Assembly (NCBI GenBank): GCA_023436745.1
Contig: JAEZHZ010000193.1
Span: 1 to 12,220, forward strand
Length of the DNA stretch: 12,220 nucleotides
Source: Pseudomonadota bacterium
Lineage (GTDB): Bacteria; Pseudomonadota; Alphaproteobacteria; Rhizobiales; Devosiaceae
Direction: 5' to 3'
How positions within the stretch are numbered: position 1 is the first letter of the stretch; each line of letters opens with the position of its first letter. This document shows, piece by piece, positions 1-5,705 of the stretch. A program made the position numbers and the translations under genes. The notes beneath the pieces were generated by a model. That model was not told the origin of the DNA, made no database searches, and saw only the letters and a program-made list of their open reading frames with translations.

Positions 1-1
1 G

Positions 2-550
2 CGGCTGGCGGGGCAGGTCCATGCCGGCAACATCTATGTCAACCGCAACCAGATCGGTGCGGTGGTGGGCTCGCAGCCCTTCGGCGGCGAAGGCCTCTCC
101 GGCACGGGCCCCAAGGCCGGCGGGCCGCACTACCTGCCGCGCTTCACGCTCGGCGGCAGCGGACTGCAGCAGGGCGTGCTCGAGCTGCCGGGCCCGACCG
201 GCGAGAGCAACCAGCTCCATGTGGTGCCGCGCGGTACCGTGCTGTGCATGGGACCGAGCGAGGAAGACCGCGCCGCGCAGCGGCAGATGGCAGACCAGGC
301 GGGGTGCCGGGCCGAGATTGCGGACGACATCGCGGGACTGGCGACCGGCGGCGGCTTCGATGCGGTTGCATGGTTTGGCGACGAAGCGGGGCTCAGGCAG
401 ATCCGGCAGGCGCTGAGCCGTCGCGATGGCGCCCTGCTGCCGATCATTGCGGGCCCGCAGGACATTGGCCGGTTGCAGCTCGAGCGGCATGTCTGCATCG
501 ACACAACGGCCGCAGGCGGCAACGCCTCGCTGATTGCGTCGGCTGCCTAG
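2..550 (+). CDS. putA: Bifunctional proline dehydrogenase / L-glutamate gamma-semialdehyde dehydrogenase PutA, C-terminal part (5' end outside window)
   Basis: The reading frame is open from base 2 to the TAG at 548-550, giving 182 residues with no start inside the window, so this is a 3' fragment. The first ~45 residues carry the hallmark end of the PutA aldehyde dehydrogenase domain: GNIYVNRNQIGAVVG, then QPFGGEGLSGTGPKAGG. About 130 further residues follow and finish in HVCIDTTAAGGNASL, typical of the C-terminal domain of long (about 1000-residue or more) PutA proteins. PutA oxidises proline to P5C with FAD and then oxidises the semialdehyde to glutamate with NAD+, at the inner face of the membrane. 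Whether the N-terminal DNA-binding domain and proline dehydrogenase domain are present cannot be seen here. The neighbouring GAF gene converges on it across a 229-bp gap. The family call is secure; completeness is unknown. Confidence 0.93.
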   Translation, partial: RLAGQVHAGNIYVNRNQIGAVVGSQPFGGEGLSGTGPKAGGPHYLPRFTLGGSGLQQGVLELPGPTGESNQLHVVPRGTVLCMGPSEEDRAAQRQMADQAGCRAEIADDIAGLATGGGFDAVAWFGDEAGLRQIRQALSRRDGALLPIIAGPQDIGRLQLERHVCIDTTAAGGNASLIASAA

Positions 551-567
551 AGGCGGACACGACACAA

Positions 568-589
568 CCTCCCCCGCAGGCGGGGGAGG
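568..589. terminator. Perfect GC-rich hairpin behind putA (terminator or REP-like palindrome)
   Basis: The arms CCTCCCCCGC (568-577) and GCGGGGGAGG (580-589) are perfect reverse complements around a 2-nt centre, starting 18 nt after the putA stop. No strong T run follows, so an intrinsic terminator is not certain. The CCTCCCC/GGGGAGG core recurs at 1338-1355, which fits a dispersed palindromic element of the kind common in rhizobial genomes. Confidence 0.55.
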
Positions 590-734
590 AGCATTCACGT
601 TCTCTGTTCATGGTGCGGAGTGTCGGGAGGCGTTCCCACGGTCTCAACTCCCCCGCATGGGCAAGGAGGAATGCCGGGCGTGAACTTGCCTTGACTTGCC
701 CGCCGGCGCGGGACGCTGCCGGTGAGATCAGAAC

Positions 735-758
735 CACCCCGGCGCGCCGGCCGGGGTG
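735..758. terminator. GC-rich inverted repeat in the putA/GAF convergent gap
   Basis: CACCCCGG (735-742) and CCGGGGTG (751-758) are perfect inverted arms around an 8-nt GC-rich centre, 21 nt beyond the stop of the minus-strand GAF gene. It is placed to end that transcript, or putA's. There is no T tract on either side, so the role is inferred from position and symmetry. The bases between this hairpin and the one at 568-589 hold nothing I can call. Confidence 0.45.
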
Positions 759-779
759 ACACGTGCGTGAGGGTAGCGG

Positions 780-1268
780 CTAGCGGGCAGCCAGAACGGC
801 GAGCTTGGCCGGGATCAGGAGAACGTCGCGGATAAGCTGCAGGCGCTCCGGGGTATAGTGGCCGGCCACGTCGAGCAGGTTCATGCAGCCCACCAGTTCG
901 TCCTTGAGGATGATCGGCACGTTGACCACCGACTGGCAGCCGAGCGAGTTGATCAGCTCGTGGTCGAACAGCACCTTGGAGATGTCCTCGATGGTGTTGG
1001 CGACGAAGAACTCGCGGCGGCCGTGCACGATGTCGAACCAGGGGCCGTAGTTCAGCGGCTTGGTGGCGGAGGTGGGGTAGCTCACCGGATCGCTGGTGTA
1101 GGCGCGGCGGGAGAGTTCGGCTTGCATGTCCACGAGCATGACGGTGAACAGCTTGGCGCCGACGACGGCGCGGGCGAGATCCTGCAGGGCACGGAACGAC
1201 TCTTCGGCAGTCTTGGCCTTGGCTATGGCCGCATCGAATGTCGCGAGGGCAGGGGTGAAGTCAGTCAT
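780..1268 (-). CDS. Stand-alone GAF-domain protein
   Basis: A 162-residue protein made of essentially one GAF fold. It shows an N-terminal helix (FDAAIAKAKTAEESFRALQDLA), a core strand KLFTVMLVD, and the characteristic late segment SVVNVPIILKDELVGCMNLLDV (~113-134), followed by a C-terminal helix. GAF domains bind small ligands such as cyclic nucleotides, haem or bilins, or mediate dimerisation; the ligand is not readable here. There are two cysteines (C111, C128), but I do not see the free-methionine-sulfoxide reductase pattern. Two ATGs are adjacent; AAGGA at 1275-1279 lies 6 nt from the second (1268) and only 3 nt from the first (1271), so I prefer 1268. It lies ~100 nt downstream of the ABC operon on the same strand, separated by a hairpin, so it is probably expressed on its own. 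No output domain is attached. Confidence 0.82.
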   Translation of the reverse strand: MTDFTPALATFDAAIAKAKTAEESFRALQDLARAVVGAKLFTVMLVDMQAELSRRAYTSDPVSYPTSATKPLNYGPWFDIVHGRREFFVANTIEDISKVLFDHELINSLGCQSVVNVPIILKDELVGCMNLLDVAGHYTPERLQLIRDVLLIPAKLAVLAAR

Positions 1269-1330
1269 CATAGGTCCTTGGGCTGATGGTGGGTGAGGGG
1301 TCGCTCGTGGAGATGCGCGGCGGCAGCCCC

Positions 1331-1359
1331 CACCCGGCCTCCCCATGGGGGGAGGGGTG
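1331..1359. terminator. Hairpin between the ABC transporter operon and the GAF gene
   Basis: CCTCCCC (1338-1344) pairs with GGGGAGG (1349-1355) around a 4-nt loop. Outer CACC (1331-1334) can pair with GGTG (1356-1359) across a 3-nt bulge. It begins 10 nt after the stop of the last ABC gene, in the right place to end the operon transcript. The core matches the hairpin behind putA, so both may belong to one repeat family. Confidence 0.5.
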
Positions 1360-1369
1360 AAACGTGGTC

Positions 1370-2104
1370 TCAGGCGCCTTCCGTGGCGGCGAGCAGTTCC
1401 TGTGAATATGGATCACGAAGCTGCCCCGCCTTCAGTTGCGACACATCGGCGACCTCGACGATGCGCCCCTTGCGCATGACGGCGAGGCGGTCGCAGAGGA
1501 AGCTCACGACAGGCAGGTTGTGGGTCACCAGCAGATAGGTGAGACCCTGCTCGCGACGGATGCGCTTCAGCAGGTTGAGAATTTCGGCCTGCACCGACAC
1601 GTCGAGCGCCGAGGTCGGCTCGTCGAGCAGCAGCACCTTCGGCTCGAGCATCAGCGCGCGGGCGATGGCGACGCGCTGGCGCTGGCCGCCGGAAAGCTGG
1701 TGAGGGAAACGAAAGCGGAAGCGCTGGTCGAGACCGACGGCCCGGAGCATCTCCTCGACGCGTTCGCCACGGTTGCCGATGCCATGGATGGCGAGCGGCT
1801 CCGACAGGGTGGCGTCGATGGTCTTGCGGGGGTGCAGCGACCCGTAGGGATCCTGGAACACCATCTGCACCTGGCGGGAGACGGCGCGGTCGACGCGGTG
1901 GCTGCGCGGCTGGCCCATCACCGAGATGGAGCCGGTCCACTCCGGCGCGAGACCGGCGATGGCCCGCAGGATGGTCGACTTGCCGGAGCCGGATTCACCG
2001 ACCAGCGCAAAGCTCTCGCCTTCGGCAATGGCGAGATCGACGTCGAAGACGACCTTGGTGTCGCTGTAGGAGATGTCGAGATCGGAAAGAGCGATAGCGT
2101 TCAT
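1370..2104 (-). CDS. ABC transporter ATP-binding protein, DppF/OppF-like
   Basis: A 244-residue ATPase, second of the pair that powers a Dpp/Opp-type importer at the inner membrane. Motifs in order: Walker A GESGSGKST (36-44), Q-loop VFQDP (Q84), signature LSGGQRQR (137-144), Walker B VLLLDEP (D161, E162), D-loop SALD, and switch histidine in VTHN (H195). A short Opp-type tail (RDPYSQELLAA) ends the protein. It is shorter than many OppF proteins (commonly over 300 residues) because the C-terminal extension is nearly absent. The start ATG at 2102-2104 overlaps the stop of the upstream ATPase gene as ATGA, implying translational coupling; a longer reading upstream would only re-read that gene's 3' end. 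Ligand unknown. Confidence 0.92.
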   Translation of the reverse strand: MNAIALSDLDISYSDTKVVFDVDLAIAEGESFALVGESGSGKSTILRAIAGLAPEWTGSISVMGQPRSHRVDRAVSRQVQMVFQDPYGSLHPRKTIDATLSEPLAIHGIGNRGERVEEMLRAVGLDQRFRFRFPHQLSGGQRQRVAIARALMLEPKVLLLDEPTSALDVSVQAEILNLLKRIRREQGLTYLLVTHNLPVVSFLCDRLAVMRKGRIVEVADVSQLKAGQLRDPYSQELLAATEGA

Positions 2105-2937
2105 GTGCCGGCCCACTGGGTGCGATCCAGCACGGGCAGTTCGTCCCGGCTTTCGTCGATTGTTGGCATGGCGGCCAGAAGGCCGCGCGTATAGGGATGC
2201 CTGGCCTTGTCCAGCTCGCCGGCGGCGCACTCTTCCACCACCCGACCGGCGTTCATAACCAGGATGCGGTCGCAGTAGCGGCTGACCAGGTTGAGGTCGT
2301 GGCTGATCAGGATCAGACCCATGCCCTTGCGGGTGACGAGGTCGTCGATGATGTCGAGGACCTGCGCCTGAACGGAGACGTCGAGGGCCGAAGTCGGCTC
2401 GTCGGCGATCAGCAGTTCGGGCTCCGGGATAAGCATCATCGAGATCATGATGCGCTGGCCCATGCCGCCCGACACTTCATGGGGGTAGAGGCCGGCGACC
2501 CGCTCCGGATCGTTGATGCGCACCGCGTGGAGCATCTCGACGACGCGCGCCTGGACATCGCGGCGGGGCAGGTTCTGGTGCGCGACCAGCGCCTCGGCGA
2601 TCTGGTCGCCGACCGTCATCACCGGATTGAGCGAGAACTTGGGGTCCTGCATCACCATCGAGATGCGGGCGCCGCGGATGTTGCGCATCTGCCGCTCGCT
2701 CTGGGCGAGGATGTCGATACCCTCGAAGCGCATGCGGTCGGCCGTCACCTGGCCGGGCTTGCGGATGAGCTTGAGGATGGAGCGGCCCGTCATCGACTTG
2801 CCGGAGCCGGATTCGCCGACGATACCGAGCCGCTCACGGCCGAGGGTGAAGGAGAGGCCCTTCACCACTTCGACGCGGCCGCGATGGGTGGGGAAGCTGA
2901 CGCGCAGGTTTTCGACTTCGAGAAGGGGACGGGTCAT
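2101..2937 (-). CDS. ABC transporter ATP-binding protein, DppD/OppD-like
   Basis: A 278-residue ATPase of the peptide/nickel/opine importer class. Walker A GESGSGKSM (41-49), Q-loop VMQDP (Q97), signature VSGGMGQR (155-162), Walker B LLIADEP (E180), and H-loop LISHD (H213). The tail HPYTRGLLAAMP (~247-258) is the motif typical of Opp/Dpp ATPases; the usual Fe-S-like cysteine extension of longer members is not present. The signature begins VSGGM rather than the common LSGGM, a mild change. The start ATG (2935-2937) overlaps the permease stop by one base as TGATG. The frame stays open far upstream, but that part is the permease gene read out of frame. It works as a heterodimer with the following ATPase. 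Confidence 0.93.
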   Translation of the reverse strand: MTRPLLEVENLRVSFPTHRGRVEVVKGLSFTLGRERLGIVGESGSGKSMTGRSILKLIRKPGQVTADRMRFEGIDILAQSERQMRNIRGARISMVMQDPKFSLNPVMTVGDQIAEALVAHQNLPRRDVQARVVEMLHAVRINDPERVAGLYPHEVSGGMGQRIMISMMLIPEPELLIADEPTSALDVSVQAQVLDIIDDLVTRKGMGLILISHDLNLVSRYCDRILVMNAGRVVEECAAGELDKARHPYTRGLLAAMPTIDESRDELPVLDRTQWAGT

Positions 2938-3839
2938 CAGCCTTTTCCCTCGCTCTTGGGGTCGAGCACGTCGCGCAACCCGTCGCCGAGGAAGCAGAAC
3001 CCCAGCGAAACGATGATGATGGCAAAGCCGGGCATGGTGGCGACCCACCACTGGTCCAGGATGAAGGTGCGGCCACGCGAGATCATGGCACCCCATTCCG
3101 GCAGCGGCGGCTGGGCGCCAAGGCCGAGGAAACCGAGGCCGGCCGCCGTGAGGATCACGCCAGCCATGTCGAGGGTGACGCGCACGATCATCGAGGAGGT
3201 GCAGAGGGGCAGGATGTGCTGGACGATGACCCGGATCGGCCCGCCACCTGCCAACTGCACCGCAGAGATATACTCGGCGTTGCGGATGGTCATGGTCTCG
3301 GCGCGAGCGATGCGGGCATAGGCCGGCCATGAGGTGATCGCGATGGCAATGATGGCGTTGTTGATGCCCGGTCCCAGCGCGGCGACGAAGGCCAGGGCGA
3401 GGATCAGCTTGGGCAGCGACAGGAAGATGTCGGTGATGCCCATCAGCAGCTTGTCGACCCACCCGCCGAAATAGCCGGAGACCGCGCCGATCACGAGGCC
3501 AAGTGGCGCCGAGATCAGGGCGACGAGCATCACGATGGTGAGGGTGATCTGCGACCCCCAGATCACGCGCGAGAAGATGTCGCGGCCGAGCTCGTCGGTT
3601 CCCATCCAGTGCTCGGGCGACGGCGGGAGCAGGCGGGCGGCGAGGTTTTGCCCGGTCGGCGAATAAGGAGCCAGCCAAGGCGCGAACGCTGCAGTGAACA
3701 GCAGCACCAGGATGATCACCCCGCCCAGTGCGGACAGGGGATTGCGCATCAGCGCCGTCAGCACGCGGTAAGCCCTGCCTGCACTGGCCTGCAGGCGGGA
3801 GCCGGGAGAATCGGCGAGCAGCCAGTCGCGGGTTGTCAT
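2937..3839 (-). CDS. ABC transporter permease, DppC/OppC-like
   Basis: A 300-residue inner-membrane permease. The N-terminal segment has a first membrane span (LSALGGVIILVLLFTAAFAPWLA, ~36-58) followed by the DppC hallmark HWMGTDELGRDIFSRVIWGS. The binding-protein-dependent transport domain follows, with an EAA-type loop EYISAVQLAGGGPIRVIVQH that contacts the ATPases, and a conserved C-terminal stretch GLGFLGLGAQPPLPEWGAM. The end LGDGLRDVLDPK is also family-typical. Start and stop both overlap neighbours by one base (TGATG) at 3839 and 2937, so it is part of a single tight transcript. A possible ribosome site GAGGG lies about 7 nt before the ATG. Pairs with the B-type permease; ligand unknown. 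Confidence 0.94.
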   Translation of the reverse strand: MTTRDWLLADSPGSRLQASAGRAYRVLTALMRNPLSALGGVIILVLLFTAAFAPWLAPYSPTGQNLAARLLPPSPEHWMGTDELGRDIFSRVIWGSQITLTIVMLVALISAPLGLVIGAVSGYFGGWVDKLLMGITDIFLSLPKLILALAFVAALGPGINNAIIAIAITSWPAYARIARAETMTIRNAEYISAVQLAGGGPIRVIVQHILPLCTSSMIVRVTLDMAGVILTAAGLGFLGLGAQPPLPEWGAMISRGRTFILDQWWVATMPGFAIIIVSLGFCFLGDGLRDVLDPKSEGKG

Positions 3840-4909
3840 CAGCGAGCCCTCGGGTCGAGGACGCGATAGAGCACGTCCGAAATCTTGTTGATGGCGATGA
3901 ACACCGCGCCGACCACCAGCGTGGCGCCGAGAACGGCGTTCATGTCGGCGTTGAGCAGGGCGGTGGTGAGATAGTTGCCGATGCCGGGCCAGGAGAACAC
4001 GGTCTCGATCATGACTGAGCCTTCCAGCAGACCGGCATAGGACAGGCCGATCACGGTGATCAGCGGTACGCGTATGGGCTTGAAGGCGTGGCGCCAGATG
4101 ACAACGCGTTCGGGCAGGCCCTTCACGCGGGCCGTGGTTACGAACTCCTGGCTCAACTGCTCGAGCATGAAGGAGCGGGTCATGCGGGCGATGTAGGCGA
4201 GGCTGAAGAAGCCGAGGACCGCGGCCGGCAGGATGATGTGGGACACGGCGTTCCAGAAGATGTCGGTCTCGCCACGCAGCAGGCTGTCGATAAGGATCAT
4301 GCCTGTGACGGGCTGGACCAGCCCATCATAGAAGATGTCGAGGCGTCCCGGGCCGCCGACCCAGCGTAGCCGGGCATAGAAGAGGGCGAGCCCGACCAGC
4401 CCGAGCCAGAACGCCGGCACGGAATAGCCCAGAAGGCCGACCACGCGGATGGCCTGGTCGAGCCAAGAGCCCTGCCTCGCTGCGGCGGTGACTCCGAGGG
4501 GCACGCCCAGTGCGACGCCGATCAGGATGCCGAGGGTCGCCATCTCGAAGGTGGCGGGGAAAAAGCGGCTGAGATCCGCGACTACGGGCCTGCCGGTCGA
4601 CACGGACTGGCCGAGATTGCCACTGAGCACATTGCCGACATAGGAGATGAACTGCTCCCAGAGCGGCCGGTCGAGGCCCATGGCGATCCTGGCGGCATCG
4701 TATTGCGCCTGTGTCGCGCGGTCGCCGACCACGGCCAGCACCGGATCGATCGGAATCACCCTGCCGATGAAGAAGGTGATGGCGAGCAGGCCCAGAAACG
4801 TCAGGAACAGCGTGACCAGGAAGCTGCCCACAGTAGCGAGGCCGCGTCCGTACCGACGGCGTCGTTGCGCACCGAGGTCGGGCTGGCTCGGGTTCTGCTC
4901 TAGCGCCAC
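3839..4909 (-). CDS. ABC transporter permease, DppB/OppB-like (GTG start)
   Basis: A 356-residue inner-membrane permease, first gene of the B-C-D-F operon. It has an N-terminal span (~24-50) running into GRVIPIDPV, a periplasmic stretch with LDRPLWEQFISYVGNVLSGNLG, and the transport domain with the EAA loop EFVTTARVKGLPERVVIWRH. The ending DVLYRVLDPR is typical. I chose the GTG at 4907-4909 because AAGGA lies 6 nt upstream (4916-4920) and because the likely promoter -10 box at 4986-4991 overlaps the only upstream in-frame ATG (4985-4987), which would therefore be untranscribed. From that ATG the protein would have 26 extra, non-family-like residues. The cognate binding protein is encoded divergently rather than in this operon. 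Confidence 0.93.
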   Translation of the reverse strand: MALEQNPSQPDLGAQRRRRYGRGLATVGSFLVTLFLTFLGLLAITFFIGRVIPIDPVLAVVGDRATQAQYDAARIAMGLDRPLWEQFISYVGNVLSGNLGQSVSTGRPVVADLSRFFPATFEMATLGILIGVALGVPLGVTAAARQGSWLDQAIRVVGLLGYSVPAFWLGLVGLALFYARLRWVGGPGRLDIFYDGLVQPVTGMILIDSLLRGETDIFWNAVSHIILPAAVLGFFSLAYIARMTRSFMLEQLSQEFVTTARVKGLPERVVIWRHAFKPIRVPLITVIGLSYAGLLEGSVMIETVFSWPGIGNYLTTALLNADMNAVLGATLVVGAVFIAINKISDVLYRVLDPRAR

Positions 4910-4938
4910 GATTGTTCCTTCATTCAAACACGACTGTG

Positions 4939-4968
4939 CGACTGGCCCGGAATCCGCGCAGCCAGTCG
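4939..4968. promoter_or_regulatory. 8-bp inverted repeat in the permease-operon leader (candidate operator)
   Basis: CGACTGGC (4939-4946) and GCCAGTCG (4961-4968) are exact reverse complements with a 14-nt spacer, so the centres are 22 bp apart, two helical turns. An extra half copy CGACTG sits at 4931-4936. It lies just downstream of the predicted start of transcription. It could be an operator for a dimeric regulator or a leader stem-loop; the spacing favours protein binding. Confidence 0.45.
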
Positions 4969-4985
4969 TTTCATATAGCCCTTCC

Positions 4986-5013
4986 ATTCTACAAGGAAGT
5001 TTGCTTATATCAA
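4986..5013 (-). promoter_or_regulatory. Sigma70-like promoter for the permease/ATPase operon
   Basis: On the minus strand, TTGATA (5013-5008) is followed by exactly 16 nt and then TAGAAT (4991-4986). Each box matches the sigma70 consensus at 5 of 6 positions. Transcription would begin near 4979, leaving a leader of about 70 nt before the GTG at 4909. This is the best promoter match in the window. Confidence 0.6.
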
Positions 5014-5023
5014 AAAAATTTTG
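5011..5023. promoter_or_regulatory. AT-rich palindrome over the -35 box (candidate regulator site)
   Basis: CAAAA (5011-5015) and TTTTG (5019-5023) flank three A residues. The left arm overlaps the -35 box of the leftward promoter, and the whole lies 14-26 nt before the regulator's start codon. A protein bound here would affect both directions. The symmetry is short and the region is AT-rich, so chance is possible. Confidence 0.35.
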
Positions 5024-5036
5024 GTGGTTCGGCTGA

Positions 5037-5705
5037 GTGAGCGATACGACGGCTACAGAGCAGGTGCAGCACCCACGGATCGGGTCGCTTATCCGTGCCC
5101 GGCGCCGTCAGCAGCAGATGACCCTGGTGACGCTTGGCGAGGCCGCAGCCGTCTCCGTAGGATACCTGAGCCAGGTCGAGCGGGACCATGCGACACCTTC
5201 GCTGGGCACGCTGGCCCAGATCGCCCGTGCGCTGGGCGTCGGCATCGACTATTTCGTCTCCGCTCCAGCCACGCATGAGGCCCTGACGCGGGCAGGGGAG
5301 CGCAACCGCTTCTCGGTCGACGGCTCGTCAATCATCTATGAGCGGCTCGGAACGGAGTTTCCCGGAAACCAGCTGTCGAGCTTTCTGATGACGGTGCCGC
5401 CGGGGTACCACTCGGAGACGGTGTCGCACGAAGGCGAGGAAATCCTGTTCGTGCTGGAGGGCTGCATCACCCAGCGCCTCGATGGCGAGGAGATGGTGAT
5501 GAATGTGGGCGACAGCCTGCATTTCCGCGGCAACCGGCCGCACTCCTGGTCGAACCACACGGACAAGCCTGCGCGCCTGCTCTGGACCGGCACGCTTACC
5601 CTCTTTCGCTCCACCGCCCGGCCGCGCGCCGCGGTGGCGAAACCAAAAACCGGCGTCAACAAGCCGGTTCGCAAGCAAATTACCCACAAGGAGAAACGCT
5701 CATGA
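5037..5705 (+). CDS. XRE-family regulator with C-terminal cupin domain
   Basis: A 222-residue one-component regulator. Residues ~14-73 form an XRE helix-turn-helix (IGSLIRARRRQQQMTLVTLG, then SVGYLSQVER and TPSLGTLAQIARALGV). Residues ~117-187 form a cupin: HEGEEILFVLEG (H131, E134/E135) and GDSLHFRGNRPHSW (H162, H169). Such proteins sense a small molecule or metal through the cupin and commonly control nearby uptake or catabolic genes. After the cupin comes an unusual basic tail of ~35 residues rich in K, R and P. The start is a GTG directly preceded by an in-frame TGA (5034-5036), with a weak GGTGG at 5023-5027. Its stop overlaps the next gene's start as ATGA, so it is co-transcribed with the binding protein. 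Autoregulation and control of both divergent units are inferred from position. Confidence 0.9.
   Translation: MSDTTATEQVQHPRIGSLIRARRRQQQMTLVTLGEAAAVSVGYLSQVERDHATPSLGTLAQIARALGVGIDYFVSAPATHEALTRAGERNRFSVDGSSIIYERLGTEFPGNQLSSFLMTVPPGYHSETVSHEGEEILFVLEGCITQRLDGEEMVMNVGDSLHFRGNRPHSWSNHTDKPARLLWTGTLTLFRSTARPRAAVAKPKTGVNKPVRKQITHKEKRS
5648..5669 (+). repeat. Hairpin inside the regulator's 3' end, before the binding-protein RBS
   Basis: AACCGGC (5648-5654) and GCCGGTT (5663-5669) form a perfect 7-bp stem with an 8-nt loop, within the codons for the basic tail. It ends 18 nt before the AAGGAG ribosome site of the binding-protein gene. No T run follows, so it is not an obvious terminator. It may set RNA processing or stability so that the binding protein is made in excess of the regulator. 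Confidence 0.4.

Noticed and set aside
130..759. Several overlapping open frames on both strands across the putA end and the 551-779 gap
   Set aside because: They are alternative frames of putA or run through hairpins, with Arg/Ala/Pro-rich products and no start signals.
2105..2230. N-terminal extension of ATPase F
   Set aside because: It re-reads the 3' end of ATPase D and gives an Arg-rich non-family sequence; ATG at 2104 fits the family and the ATGA overlap.
2197..3321. Long plus-strand frame opposite the ATPase D and permease C genes
   Set aside because: It is antisense to two genes with full motif sets; the translation is low-complexity D/H/A/G-rich and has no ribosome site or domain.
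2938..3678. N-terminal extension of ATPase D, which would make a 525-residue fusion
   Set aside because: The extra part is the permease C gene read in another frame; the true ATPase start overlaps the permease stop as TGATG and begins a standard ABC N-terminus.
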